The translations under genes and the position numbers were made by a program. The notes below the pieces were generated by a model that saw only the letters and a list, made by a program, of their open reading frames with translations, searched no databases and was not told the origin of the DNA. Below are positions 9,385 through 18,472 of a stretch of 64,000 bases of DNA, in pieces. Positions within the stretch are counted from its first letter, which is position 1. Every line of letters begins with the position of its first letter. Origin of the DNA: Bacteroidia bacterium (GTDB taxonomy: Bacteria; Bacteroidota; Bacteroidia; Flavobacteriales; Flavobacteriaceae). Location: the NCBI GenBank assembly GCA_030427865.1, contig JAUICK010000011.1:52497-116496 (forward strand). The letters are read 5' to 3'.

Positions 9385-10189
9385 AAATTGTGTTGCTTTT
9401 TAAGCCGTTTAATTCTTTTAAAAAAGCTACAGTTGTATTAAACTTTTTGGCAATAGAATACAATGTATCTCCTTTTTTTACTTCGTAATAATTTCCAATA
9501 GTATACTTTGGTTTTTCATCCTTTTTATTAGAATCTTTTTGTATTTTAAAATCTTTCTTTTTCACTTTGTCAAATTCGTATAATTTATAACGCTCAATAA
9601 TACCTATTAATTTAGAAGGATATTTTTTATCTGTAGCATAACCCGCTTTTTTTAGTCCTTTTGCCCAACGTTTATAATCGTTTGTTTTATAATTAAATAA
9701 AAATGCATAACGTTTCCTTTTGGTTAAAAATTCTGAATGATCGTTATAAGAAGTTTCTACATATTGATATTTTCGAAAACATTCTTGATCTTCATCATCA
9801 TCATGGTATACACGTTGTCCTTTCCATTGTGTGTGGCATTTAATTCCGAAATGATTATTCGATTTTCGAGCCAATTCTCCTCTACCACTTCCAGATTCTA
9901 AAATACCTTGAGCCAAGGTAATACTTGCAGGAATTTTATGAGCATGCATCTCTTTAACAGCAATTGCTGCATAATCTTCAATATACTTTAACGTATGTTT
10001 ACTTAAGTATTTTTTTGTTTTTTCGAGTTTTTTTATGTGTTTGTCTTCTTTTACAGAAGGTAATTTAACAGGTTTGGGTTCTACAAGAACAATACCAACA
10101 TCTTTATTTTTTCGAATTGTTTTTTTCTTGGCACCACAACTTGCTAATACCAACAAAAAAACACTGTATATTACTATTTTTAATTTCAT
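9356..10189 (-). CDS. Lipoprotein glucosaminidase with LysM domain
   Basis: A 277-aa peptidoglycan hydrolase of the mannosyl-glycoprotein endo-beta-N-acetylglucosaminidase (FlgJ/Bax-like) family. The lipobox is LVLASC (Cys18), so it should be anchored to the outer membrane. The glucosaminidase domain, about residues 60-205, includes ITLAQGILESGSGRGELA with the catalytic Glu, and NNHFGIKCH. A C-terminal LysM (KKGDTLYSIAKKFNTTVAFL) binds glycan. I start at the ATG that overlaps the upstream stop as ATGA; a GTG two codons earlier is possible. It is translationally coupled to the PLP enzyme upstream. Confidence 0.88.
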   Translation of the reverse strand: MKLKIVIYSVFLLVLASCGAKKKTIRKNKDVGIVLVEPKPVKLPSVKEDKHIKKLEKTKKYLSKHTLKYIEDYAAIAVKEMHAHKIPASITLAQGILESGSGRGELARKSNNHFGIKCHTQWKGQRVYHDDDEDQECFRKYQYVETSYNDHSEFLTKRKRYAFLFNYKTNDYKRWAKGLKKAGYATDKKYPSKLIGIIERYKLYEFDKVKKKDFKIQKDSNKKDEKPKYTIGNYYEVKKGDTLYSIAKKFNTTVAFLKELNGLKSNTISIGQHLLTK

Positions 10190-11130
10190 AAACACTTAAT
10201 AATTTGCTGATTCTTTTTCTCTAATTTTTGATTAAACCCTTTTATTCCTTGAATTCCTCCTGTATGTATTGCTAAAATCTTACTTTCTTTTTTAAAGTAA
10301 TCTTTTTTAATTAAATCTAAAATTCCAAACAACATTTTTCCAGTATATATTGGGTCTAATAAAATACCTGTTTCATCTTTAAAACTATTAACAAAACCAA
10401 TGAAATCTTCATTATATTTTGCGTAACCACCAAAATGATAATCGGTTTGCAAACTCCAATTTTTTTTATTTGTAAACTGTCTAATTTCTGCATTTAAAAA
10501 ATCGCCCTTTAGAGCAGGAAAACCAATTACTGTTTGGTAATTTTTAGTTGCATTTATTAGTCCAGAAATTGTACCTCCTGTACCCACTGCACAACAAATA
10601 TAATCGAATTTTACATCTTCTTTAGTTAAAATTTCTTGACATCCTTTAATGGCAAATTCATTGGTACCTCCTTCTGGAACCATATAAAAATCGCCAAACT
10701 TTTCTTTTAGTTTGTTGGTATAATCTTGCGTTGTTTTTTTTCGATATTGTTCTCTTGTAATAAACTCAAAAGTCATTCCGTTTTTATGGGCTTCTTTTAA
10801 AGTAAAATTGTTTTTTAAAGTATTTTCTAAATTATTTGCGAGTTCTTCTCCTCTAATAACTCCAATAGATTTAAATCCATTTAAATTAGCAGCCACAGCT
10901 GTAGCTACAATATGGTTAGAATATGCACCTCCAAAAGTAAGCAAGGTCTTTTTTTGTTGTTTGTTTGCTTCTTTCAGGTTGTATTTGAGTTTACGAAATT
11001 TATTTCCAGATACAAAAGGATGAATTTCATCCTCTCTTTTAATAACAAGTTCTATTGCTTTTTCTTCTATAAAAGGAAGAAATATTTGTTGGTTTTTACT
11101 AACAAAATCTCGATTAAAAAAAGAAGTCAT
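10186..11130 (-). CDS. PLP-dependent ACC deaminase/D-cysteine desulfhydrase family protein
   Basis: A 314-aa fold-type II PLP enzyme. The Schiff-base lysine sits in HPFVSGNKFRKLKYNL, SNH follows at about 67-69 (TFGGAYSNH), and the phosphate-binding glycine loop is CAVGTGGTISG. Related proteins act as 1-aminocyclopropane-1-carboxylate deaminases or D-cysteine desulfhydrases. In a flavobacterium D-cysteine or another amino acid is the more likely substrate, but the sequence alone does not decide it. It overlaps the glucosaminidase start by 4 nt. Confidence 0.85.
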   Translation of the reverse strand: MTSFFNRDFVSKNQQIFLPFIEEKAIELVIKREDEIHPFVSGNKFRKLKYNLKEANKQQKKTLLTFGGAYSNHIVATAVAANLNGFKSIGVIRGEELANNLENTLKNNFTLKEAHKNGMTFEFITREQYRKKTTQDYTNKLKEKFGDFYMVPEGGTNEFAIKGCQEILTKEDVKFDYICCAVGTGGTISGLINATKNYQTVIGFPALKGDFLNAEIRQFTNKKNWSLQTDYHFGGYAKYNEDFIGFVNSFKDETGILLDPIYTGKMLFGILDLIKKDYFKKESKILAIHTGGIQGIKGFNQKLEKKNQQIIKCL

Positions 11131-11154
11131 ATCTATGAGTTATAAGCTAAATTT

Positions 11155-13074
11155 CTAAGAAAAATTTGAAACCAGTCCTTCAACCTTTTCCCATTCTTCC
11201 ATCAAAATATCTACTTTTGCTTTTTTAGCTTTGTAGTTTTTAAAGAAGTTAGGTCTTGATGAAACTTCATCATAATTTTGAGCCAATTCTAAGTCAATTT
11301 TTTCTATTTCAGTTTCTAAATCGGCAATTTCAGTTTCTATTTTAGATAGCCTATTGTTTAGTTTTTTGAGTTCTTTTTCTTGTTCTTTAGACAATTGATA
11401 AGTTTCTTTTTTAGAAACATTTTTTACGGTAGCAACTATGGTTCTTTTTTCTGCATCTCGCAAACTTTCCATTTTGTGTTGCTCTAAGAAATAATCGATA
11501 TCGCCTAAATACTCTTTAATTTCTCGGTCTTTAAACCCGTAAACAGTAGTTGTTAAACCTTGTAAAAACTCTCTATCGTGAGAAACTAAAATTAACGTAC
11601 CCTTAAATTGCTTTAATGCTTCTTTTAATACGTTTTTAGAGGCAATGTCTAAATGGTTTGTGGGCTCATCCATTATTAAGACATTAAAGGGTTGCAACAA
11701 TAATTTACACAATGCCAATCTATTTCTCTCTCCACCAGAAAGCACTTTTGCTTTTTTATCTACTGCATCTCCACCAAATAAGAATGCACCTAACATATCT
11801 CTAACACGCATTCTGTTAGAATCTGTAGCTGCATCTTCCATAATTTCTAAAACTGTTTTTTCTGGTGGTAAATATTCTGATTGATTCTGAGCAAAATACC
11901 CTACTTCTACATTATGCCCTAATTTTAAATGACCTTCAAACGGAATTTCTCCTACCAACATTTTTGCTAAAGTCGATTTTCCTTGTCCGTTTTGACCTAC
12001 AAACGCAATTTTACTATTTCGCTCTATTAATAAATCTACATTTTGTAGTACTTGTTTTTCTCCGTAATTTTTAGAAAGATTTTCTGCCTCAACAATTATT
12101 TTTCCTGGTTCTTTAGAGATAGCAAAACGCACATTCATGGTAGAATTATCATCTTGGTCTACTTCTATACGCTCTACTTTATCAAGTTTTTTAATTAATG
12201 ATTGTGCCATTGAAGCTTTATTGGCTTTGGCTCTAAATTTTTCTATTAATTTTTGTGTATGTTGTATTTCTTTCTCTTGATTTTTCTGAGCTTGTAGTTG
12301 CTTTTCTTTAATTTCTGCTCTTAATAATAAGAATTGAGAATATGGTTTTTTATAATCGTAAATTTGCCCTAAAGAAATTTCTATTGTTCTATTGGTTACA
12401 TTATCTAAAAACATTTTATCGTGAGAAACTAACACTATGGCACCTGCATAGTTTTTTAAGAAATTTTCTAACCAAATAATAGATTCGATATCTAAGTGGT
12501 TTGTAGGCTCATCTAATAAAAGAATATCATTGTTTTGTAATAATAATTTTGCCAATTCTATTCGCATTCTCCATCCGCCAGAAAAAGTATCTGTAAGCTT
12601 ATCAAAATCTTCTCTTTGAAAACCTAAACCTTGTAAAATTTTTTCTGTATCTCCTTGATAGTTGTAACCACCTAACAGCTCATAACGTTCTTGAAAATCG
12701 GTTAGATCATGAATTAATTGAGAGTAGGCATCACTCTCATAGTCTGTTCTTGTTGCTAATTGAGTGTTGATTTCATCTAACTTAAGCTCTAACTCTTTAA
12801 TTTCTTCAAAAGCTTGATAGGCTTCTTCTAAAATGGTTCTTCCTTGCTCAAAATCGATATCTTGTCGTAAAAACCCAATTTTTACATCTTTGTCAAATGC
12901 CATAGTTCCTCCACTACTTTCAATATCTTTAGAAAGTACTTTTAAAAGTGTCGATTTTCCTGCTCCGTTTTTTCCTATTAAACCAATTCTATCTCCTTTA
13001 TTTAGTTTAAAAGTAATATTAGAAAACAAGTCAGTCCCCATAAAAGAAACTGTTAAATTATGTACGTTTAACAT
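11155..13074 (-). CDS. ABC-F family ATP-binding protein
   Basis: A 639-aa soluble tandem ATPase without membrane domains. It has two Walker A motifs (GKNGAGKS at 34-41 and GQNGQGKS), two FSGG/LSGG signatures and two Walker B/LLLDEPTNHLD and LIMDEPTNHLD motifs. A charged interdomain linker (P-site tRNA-interaction motif region) and a C-terminal coiled coil (KEQEKELKKLNNRLSKIE) follow. ABC-F proteins act on the ribosome (EttA, Uup and YheS types). The coiled coil makes a Uup/YheS-like role more likely than antibiotic resistance. Confidence 0.92.
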   Translation of the reverse strand: MLNVHNLTVSFMGTDLFSNITFKLNKGDRIGLIGKNGAGKSTLLKVLSKDIESSGGTMAFDKDVKIGFLRQDIDFEQGRTILEEAYQAFEEIKELELKLDEINTQLATRTDYESDAYSQLIHDLTDFQERYELLGGYNYQGDTEKILQGLGFQREDFDKLTDTFSGGWRMRIELAKLLLQNNDILLLDEPTNHLDIESIIWLENFLKNYAGAIVLVSHDKMFLDNVTNRTIEISLGQIYDYKKPYSQFLLLRAEIKEKQLQAQKNQEKEIQHTQKLIEKFRAKANKASMAQSLIKKLDKVERIEVDQDDNSTMNVRFAISKEPGKIIVEAENLSKNYGEKQVLQNVDLLIERNSKIAFVGQNGQGKSTLAKMLVGEIPFEGHLKLGHNVEVGYFAQNQSEYLPPEKTVLEIMEDAATDSNRMRVRDMLGAFLFGGDAVDKKAKVLSGGERNRLALCKLLLQPFNVLIMDEPTNHLDIASKNVLKEALKQFKGTLILVSHDREFLQGLTTTVYGFKDREIKEYLGDIDYFLEQHKMESLRDAEKRTIVATVKNVSKKETYQLSKEQEKELKKLNNRLSKIETEIADLETEIEKIDLELAQNYDEVSSRPNFFKNYKAKKAKVDILMEEWEKVEGLVSNFS

Positions 13075-13115
13075 GAAATGTATTAATTGTTACAGATTTA
13101 AAGTGGTAAAAAATT

Positions 13116-13123
13116 TACCTTTG
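13116..13123 (+). promoter_or_regulatory. -7 element (TACCTTTG) upstream of the DUF983 gene
   Basis: It matches the Bacteroidetes TAnnTTTG -7 consensus exactly, 26 nt before the ATG. No good TTTG -33 box lies at the usual distance. Confidence 0.4.
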
Positions 13124-13149
13124 CAAAAATATATAAATTTAGTCTTGCA

Positions 13150-13539
13150 ATGCTTAAAAAAGGAACAAAGCTATACAGTATTATAAAAGGAAAATGCCCA
13201 AGATGTCATGAAGGTAGTTTCTTTAAGTATGGTTTTACTTTTAACCCAAATAAAATTACTCATTTGCATGAAAATTGTTCTAAGTGCAATTTAAAATATA
13301 TGATAGAACCTTCTTTCTTTTACGGTGCTATGTATGTTAATTATGCCATTACTGTTGCACTTTCTATTATTACTTTTTTAATTGGCAAGCTTATCTTTCA
13401 TTTAACTTTGTTGCAAAGTTTTATTTCAATTATTATAGCTTTATTAGTTTTAGCACCTATTAACTTACGATTATCTCGAATTTTATGGATTAATATGTTT
13501 GTTTCATACAAAGATTTAAAAAAGAAAAACACCAAGTAA
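13150..13539 (+). CDS. DUF983 family small membrane protein
   Basis: 129 aa. The N-terminal KGKCPRCHEGSFF plus a second pair, CSKC, forms a four-cysteine zinc-ribbon-like motif, followed by two membrane helices (about 60-105). This is the DUF983 signature; the function of the family is not established. The gene is divergent from the ABC-F gene and is closed by an intrinsic terminator at 13560. Confidence 0.85.
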   Translation: MLKKGTKLYSIIKGKCPRCHEGSFFKYGFTFNPNKITHLHENCSKCNLKYMIEPSFFYGAMYVNYAITVALSIITFLIGKLIFHLTLLQSFISIIIALLVLAPINLRLSRILWINMFVSYKDLKKKNTK

Positions 13540-13559
13540 AATACCATTCTTAAATTTTT

Positions 13560-13594
13560 ATAGTATTAATACGGTGGTGTTAATACTATTTTTT
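13560..13594 (+). terminator. Intrinsic terminator after DUF983 gene
   Basis: A 13-bp stem (one G-T wobble) around loop GGTG, followed directly by TTTTTT. It separates the DUF983 gene from the kinase gene and argues for the kinase start at 13623 rather than a TTG at 13596. Confidence 0.8.
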
Positions 13595-13622
13595 ATTGAT
13601 ATTTGTATACATTCCCTTTCTT

Positions 13623-15650
13623 ATGAAGTATACAAAGACGCTCAGCTTTTTTCTTTTTTTTACCACTGTATTGGTGGCTCAAAAAAATGAAGTTTATTAC
13701 CAAAAAATAATTGATACTACCAAAAATAAACAACTAAAACTTGCTGCTTTAGACAGTTTAACTTATAATTTTCGAAACCAAAAAGACCTTAATAAATTTG
13801 CCGATAGGTTAGAACAATATGTAGATTTAGCTATTGAACTGGGTGAATATAAAAATGCAATAGAATTTTCGATAAGAGGTTTTTACAATATAAACAATAA
13901 ATTAAATCAAAAGGATAGGGCTTTAAAATTAATTGAAAAAGTAGAGAAATATAAAGATAGTATTTCTGACTCTTATCTTTTAGGTGGTATTTATTTAAAA
14001 AAAGCAGCTGTTTTTTCCAGTACAAAAAATCATAAAAAGGCTGTACAATATTATACAAAAGCTATTAATTATTATTCTGAAAAAGATTCGGTTTATAAAG
14101 CTGATGCACTTTATTTTAGAGGAAATGAAAATTTTCATAAAGGGCAATTTTTTGACGCCCTAAAAGATTATCAATTGGCTTCTAATTATTATGAAAAACT
14201 AGGAGATCAACAATATCACTTTTACACTTTGGCAAGTATTATAAGTGTATATGGAGTAAACGGCTTTAACAAAAAAACTATTGAAGAACGCAAAAAATTA
14301 ATTCAAAAAAAAATAGAACAAAAGCAAACCTCTAGCCTTCATATAGATTACTACAACCAATCTTTAAACTATAAAAAAATAGATAGTATAAAACAGCAAG
14401 AAGAATCTTTACTAAAAGCTTATAAATTAACAACCAAATTAGGTAAAAATAGAGTAAAACCAGTTCATATGGTAATATTAACAAGTACTCTTTCTAGCTT
14501 TTATTCTTCGCAAAATAATTTAGTAAAAGCTAAACAATTTTTAGATGAAGCTGAAAAATACCATCGAAAAATTGATGAAAACACCAGCTATACTGCAGAA
14601 TTCTTGAGAGCTAAAGCACGTTATTTATTTAAACAAAAAAAATACAATCTGGCAATAGAAAATGCTTTGAATTCTTATAATATATCAAAAAAAACAGGAG
14701 CTGTAACTTCTATGATGCATAGTGGTGAATTACTTTCTACTATTTACACTAAAATTGGAAATGAGCAAAAAGCATTAACTTTTTTTAAAAATTACAGCAA
14801 TATTAAAGATTCTATCTTTAGCGTTACTAAGACCAATGCACTTTCTTATTATCAAACGTTATATGAAACTGAAAAAAAAGAAAAAGAAATTAATACTCAG
14901 AAGGCATCAATTAAATTACTATCTAAAGAAAACGAAGCTAAAAAGCGTCTTTTAATTTATGGAGGAATTAGTTTAGTTTTAGTTTTTTTAATCATTTACC
15001 TACTCAGAAACAAACAATTGTCTGAAAAAAAGAGGAAAATTCAAGAAGAATATTCTCAAAAATTATTACTTTCTCAAGAAGAAGAGCGCAAACGAATTTC
15101 TAAAGATTTACATGATAGCTTAGGGCAAAGTTTATTGCTTATTAAAAATAAAATTTCTTTAAAAAATGATAAAAAAACAGAAACATTGGTAAATAATGCT
15201 ATCGAAGAAATGAGAAGCATATCAAGGGTTCTACATCCATTTCAATTAGAAGAAATTGGAATTTCTAAAGCACTTGAAAACCTTATTCATCAATTAGATG
15301 AAAGCTATGAATCTACTTATATTTTTGGTGAAATTGATGAAATTACAACCAATTTAAATCAAAGTCAGCAGGTAAATGTATTTCGAATTGTACAAGAATG
15401 TTTATCAAATATTATAAAACATGCAAAAGCAGCATCTGCAAAAGTTTCTCTAATAGAACAAGAAAAAACCATTATAATAACAATACAAGACAATGGGGTT
15501 GGCTTCGATTTTTCTGAAAAATATAACGATTTTAAAAGTTTAGGTTTAAAAACCATAAAAGAACGAGTACGTTTTTTAAAAGGAAGTATAAAAATTGATT
15601 CTATTAAAAACACAGGCACAACTTTTCATATTAAATTTCCTACAATATGA
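13623..15650 (+). CDS. TPR-containing sensor histidine kinase (HisKA_3 type)
   Basis: A 675-aa kinase. A signal peptide (MKYTKTLSFFLFFTTVLVAQ) leads into a periplasmic region of about 420 residues made of tetratricopeptide repeats, with YxxA/ALxYxxxA periodicity. One membrane helix lies at about 443-462 and a short coiled coil follows. The HisKA_3 dimerisation helix is KRISKDLHDSLGQSL with phospho-acceptor His at about 497. The HATPase_c domain has FRIVQECLSNIIKHA and DNGVGFD. It is translationally coupled (ATGA overlap) to a NarL/LuxR-type regulator. Such TPR kinases are common in Flavobacteriaceae; the signal is unknown. Confidence 0.9.
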   Translation: MKYTKTLSFFLFFTTVLVAQKNEVYYQKIIDTTKNKQLKLAALDSLTYNFRNQKDLNKFADRLEQYVDLAIELGEYKNAIEFSIRGFYNINNKLNQKDRALKLIEKVEKYKDSISDSYLLGGIYLKKAAVFSSTKNHKKAVQYYTKAINYYSEKDSVYKADALYFRGNENFHKGQFFDALKDYQLASNYYEKLGDQQYHFYTLASIISVYGVNGFNKKTIEERKKLIQKKIEQKQTSSLHIDYYNQSLNYKKIDSIKQQEESLLKAYKLTTKLGKNRVKPVHMVILTSTLSSFYSSQNNLVKAKQFLDEAEKYHRKIDENTSYTAEFLRAKARYLFKQKKYNLAIENALNSYNISKKTGAVTSMMHSGELLSTIYTKIGNEQKALTFFKNYSNIKDSIFSVTKTNALSYYQTLYETEKKEKEINTQKASIKLLSKENEAKKRLLIYGGISLVLVFLIIYLLRNKQLSEKKRKIQEEYSQKLLLSQEEERKRISKDLHDSLGQSLLLIKNKISLKNDKKTETLVNNAIEEMRSISRVLHPFQLEEIGISKALENLIHQLDESYESTYIFGEIDEITTNLNQSQQVNVFRIVQECLSNIIKHAKAASAKVSLIEQEKTIIITIQDNGVGFDFSEKYNDFKSLGLKTIKERVRFLKGSIKIDSIKNTGTTFHIKFPTI

Positions 15651-16279
15651 AGCATTTAAAAATTTTTATAGCAGATGATCATCCTCTTTTATTAAAAGGG
15701 CTAGAAGATTTATTGTTAGAAAAAAAAATTGATGTTATTGATAAAGCTACAGATGGGCAATCTGCATTAAATTTTATTATTAAAAACGAACCCGACATTG
15801 CCATATTAGATGTAGAAATGCCTCTAAAAACTGGTGTCGAAATTGCAAAACATTGTAAAAAATGCAACCTTAAAACCAAAATTATTTTAATTACCCTTCA
15901 TAAAGAGATGAACTTATATTTAATGGCAAAGAAATATGGAGTTTATGGTTATATTCTTAAAGAATTTGCTTTAGAAGAAATAGAATCTTGTATAAAATCT
16001 GTTTCTAACAACATTCCTTATTTCAGCAAAAATTTACAAAAACATATTGGCTTTACAGAAGAGAATGATAGCATTTTAAAAAATATTTCTCCATCAGAAA
16101 AAAGAATTTTAAAACTCATTTCTCAGCACAAAACCAATAAAGAAATTGGGCGTATTTTATTTATTTCTCATAGAACAGTTGAGAAATATAGAAGCAAAAT
16201 AATTTTAAAATTAGATTTATCTCGAGAAACTGGAGCGTTATTAACGTGGGTTCAAAAAAACAGACATCTATTTAATTAG
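15647..16279 (+). CDS. NarL/FixJ-type response regulator (LuxR HTH)
   Basis: A 210-aa partner of the upstream kinase with a 4-nt overlap. The receiver domain has the acidic pocket ADDHP (Asp10-11) and phospho-acceptor Asp55 in ILDVEMPL; a conserved Thr and Lys follow (LITLHKE and YILKEF). The C-terminal LuxR-type helix-turn-helix is SPSEKRILKLISQHKTNKEI through SHRTVEKYRSKI. It is a transcription regulator with unknown targets. Confidence 0.92.
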   Translation: MKHLKIFIADDHPLLLKGLEDLLLEKKIDVIDKATDGQSALNFIIKNEPDIAILDVEMPLKTGVEIAKHCKKCNLKTKIILITLHKEMNLYLMAKKYGVYGYILKEFALEEIESCIKSVSNNIPYFSKNLQKHIGFTEENDSILKNISPSEKRILKLISQHKTNKEIGRILFISHRTVEKYRSKIILKLDLSRETGALLTWVQKNRHLFN

Positions 16280-16345
16280 GTATTGATACCCAAGATTTAT
16301 TCAATCTTTTTATAGATTTTTGATTTTTACTAAATTTTTGGAATC

Positions 16346-16480
16346 ATGCTACTACTCAAAATTATTTCAAAAAAAATTGATCAGTTTAAGGAAAAAAGAA
16401 AAGATAGAAGAGAATATAGAAGATTAAGAAGAAAAGCCAATCGTGAAGCAAAAATGATGCATTATAGCGGAAGAAGATAG
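16346..16480 (+). CDS. Small very basic ORF (44 aa), hypothetical
   Basis: Translates as MLLLKIISKKIDQFKEKRKD, then a run rich in Arg and Lys (about 19 of 44 residues), ending in MMHYSGRR. It lies 66 nt after the response regulator, and its stop is 2 nt from the convergent oxidoreductase stop. The exact fit into the gap and the strong Lys/Arg bias make it plausible as a real small nucleic-acid-binding or membrane-active protein. No family is recognised. Confidence 0.4.
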   Translation: MLLLKIISKKIDQFKEKRKDRREYRRLRRKANREAKMMHYSGRR

Positions 16481-16481
16481 G

Positions 16482-17522
16482 CTACAAAAACCTATTGATA
16501 TTTATTTCTTTATCTAAGGGTACATTATACTCTAAATGATGAAATAGCTTTTTAGCTACACTAGGTGCTATCATTACACCACGTGTGCCTAAGCCATTTA
16601 AAACACAAAGTTTTTTATACTTTTGATGCACACCAACCAAAGGTCTTCTATCTTTAACTGTAGGTCTTATTCCGGCTGTTTGGTTAATGATTTTATAAGG
16701 AACATTTATCACTTTTTTAAGTTTGGTTATCAATTCTTCTTTTCCTTCTTCAGAAGGAAGAGAAGTCTTGTCTTTCCAATTAAAAGTTGCCCCTATTTTG
16801 TAATGATGATTTCCTAAAGGAAGAACAAAAAGTGTAGATTTCAATAAAAAATCTATTGTTAAATCTGGAGCATAAATTGTAATTAATTCTCCTTTTGCTT
16901 CATTTAAAGGTAAATAATTAAAAAAAGGATTTTGTTTGATACCAAAACCTTCTGCAAAAACAATTTTAGTACTTTCTATATTTTGATATAAAAGCATATT
17001 TTTTAAAATTTCGAGTTTTTTGTACTGAAATTTTTCAAACTTTATACGTTGTTCTTTTTTTAGAAATTTTCTGTAAGATGATACCAATTTTAAAGTGTCT
17101 ATTCTACCAGTTCCTTTTACGTTTCCAAAATTAAAATCGGCTAAAACACCTTTATATTTAGATGTATCTAAACTCTTATCTAAATAATTTACTAATTTAG
17201 GTTTATCTAAGGCTTCAAACCAATTATTTTGGTCTTCTATAGATTTAAATACTTTTTTTGTTATAAATTTCTCATCAACCTTAATGTTTAGTTTTTCTTC
17301 TAAACGTTTATAAAAAGGGAGCGCTATTTCTAATTGTGATTTAGCATTCCAAACTGGAGTAAATCTTTTTAAGATTACAGGATTGTAGACTCCGCCAGCA
17401 ACTAAAGATGATGTTTGAGAATCGTCTTCAAACACAACAAACGATTTATTTGCTGCTATTAATTCTTCGCAAAATGCTAATCCTGCTAAGCCTAAACCAA
17501 CAATAATATAATCTACTTTCAC
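16482..17522 (-). CDS. FAD-dependent oxidoreductase (DAO family)
   Basis: A 346-aa flavoprotein. The N-terminal Rossmann motif is DYIIVGLGLAGLAFCEELI (GxGxxG at 9-14) with an acidic FAD-ribose contact at FEDD. The C-terminal half has the DAO pattern HYKIGATFNWKD, AGIRPTVKDRRPLVG and GLGTRGVMIAP. It is close to glycine/D-amino-acid oxidases and to the C-terminal oxidase part of MnmC. The exact substrate is not fixed. It is separated from gldN by a strong terminator. Confidence 0.85.
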   Translation of the reverse strand: MKVDYIIVGLGLAGLAFCEELIAANKSFVVFEDDSQTSSLVAGGVYNPVILKRFTPVWNAKSQLEIALPFYKRLEEKLNIKVDEKFITKKVFKSIEDQNNWFEALDKPKLVNYLDKSLDTSKYKGVLADFNFGNVKGTGRIDTLKLVSSYRKFLKKEQRIKFEKFQYKKLEILKNMLLYQNIESTKIVFAEGFGIKQNPFFNYLPLNEAKGELITIYAPDLTIDFLLKSTLFVLPLGNHHYKIGATFNWKDKTSLPSEEGKEELITKLKKVINVPYKIINQTAGIRPTVKDRRPLVGVHQKYKKLCVLNGLGTRGVMIAPSVAKKLFHHLEYNVPLDKEININRFL

Positions 17523-17545
17523 CTGATAAAAATAGTTCTTTTAAC

Positions 17546-17579
17546 ACAAAAAGCACTCAATAAATTGGGTGCTTTTTGT
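17546..17579 (-). terminator. Intrinsic terminator of the gldKLMN operon
   Basis: The arms ACAAAAAGCAC/GTGCTTTTTGT extend to a 15-bp stem with one G-T pair and a 4-nt loop. The T-rich arm serves as the U-tract on the minus strand. It lies between gldN and the DAO-type gene. Confidence 0.75.
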
Positions 17580-17600
17580 ATTTTTTGATAGTAACTAAAT

Positions 17601-18455
17601 TTAGTAATTCCACATATCCATTTCTCTGTTTCTAATATTCTCTTTAATCTTGTTAGCTTCTAACAATTGAAATAAAGAATTACCTCTAACATAATCTGCA
17701 ATAGCTCTATTTCCGTAAATATTTTCTTCTCTCACAATCACTGCACTAAACCTTCTTGCATTTAACATGTGATCGAAAGAAATAGGTTGAGATGCATTTT
17801 TAGGGTTAAACACTTTAGCGTCGTGTAAAACCTCTCTTGCAGAAGGAAAGAAAACCCAAAATAATTCATACAAATTTTCATCGTCTATTTCAGATACGCC
17901 TAAGGTTTGTACATCTTTACCCATAGGTGCTAATGCTAACAATCTGTATTTTAATTCTCCTTGACGTTTATCAAAATACCACATTCCTTTTATCATGTAT
18001 CCTTCTACATCTTGAGTTTGAATTCTAAAAGTATCTTTATATCCGTTTTCTTCACGTATATTAACCAAACGAGTATCTATTTCTTCTTGAGTAATTTTAG
18101 AAGTAAAAAAAGAATCTGCATACGCTTCTTTAATTTTACCTTGCTTAATTCCTTTTAATAAGGTATCGAACAAAGATCTTCTATCTGAAGATATATTTGT
18201 TGTATCTATTGGAAAATAATAGGGTAGGTTTATTTTTTGATTTAAATCTACAAACTCCCAAACCACTTTAGACCAGAGAACATCTCTATCATCTACATAT
18301 CCATAAGGGATAGGACCATCGTTATCTGCAGCTAATTGTTGATCGCTTTTCTTTCCGATTTGATCTACAGTTTTAGCATTTAGTAAGTTTGCTTGAGCAC
18401 TTACTGAAGCGCTTATAGATAAAGCGAAAATTATTATTAAACAATTTTTAAACAT
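17601..18455 (-). CDS. gldN: Gliding motility/type IX secretion protein GldN
   Basis: 284 aa with a signal peptide (MFKNCLIIIFALSISASVSAQ). It matches the GldN/PorN family: residues such as VVWEFVDLNQKINLPYYFP, MWYFDKRQGELKYRLLALAP and LYELFWVFFP are typical. GldN/PorN forms the periplasmic ring of the type IX secretion core together with the GldK lipoprotein. It is last of the four-gene operon, 17 nt after gldM. Confidence 0.95.
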   Translation of the reverse strand: MFKNCLIIIFALSISASVSAQANLLNAKTVDQIGKKSDQQLAADNDGPIPYGYVDDRDVLWSKVVWEFVDLNQKINLPYYFPIDTTNISSDRRSLFDTLLKGIKQGKIKEAYADSFFTSKITQEEIDTRLVNIREENGYKDTFRIQTQDVEGYMIKGMWYFDKRQGELKYRLLALAPMGKDVQTLGVSEIDDENLYELFWVFFPSAREVLHDAKVFNPKNASQPISFDHMLNARRFSAVIVREENIYGNRAIADYVRGNSLFQLLEANKIKENIRNREMDMWNY

Positions 18456-18472
18456 ATTTTATTTTTTTACTT

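Noticed and set aside
13596..13622. TTG start adding nine residues to the histidine kinase
   Set aside because: It would begin immediately after the terminator T-run and would spoil the signal peptide; ATG at 13623 fits better.
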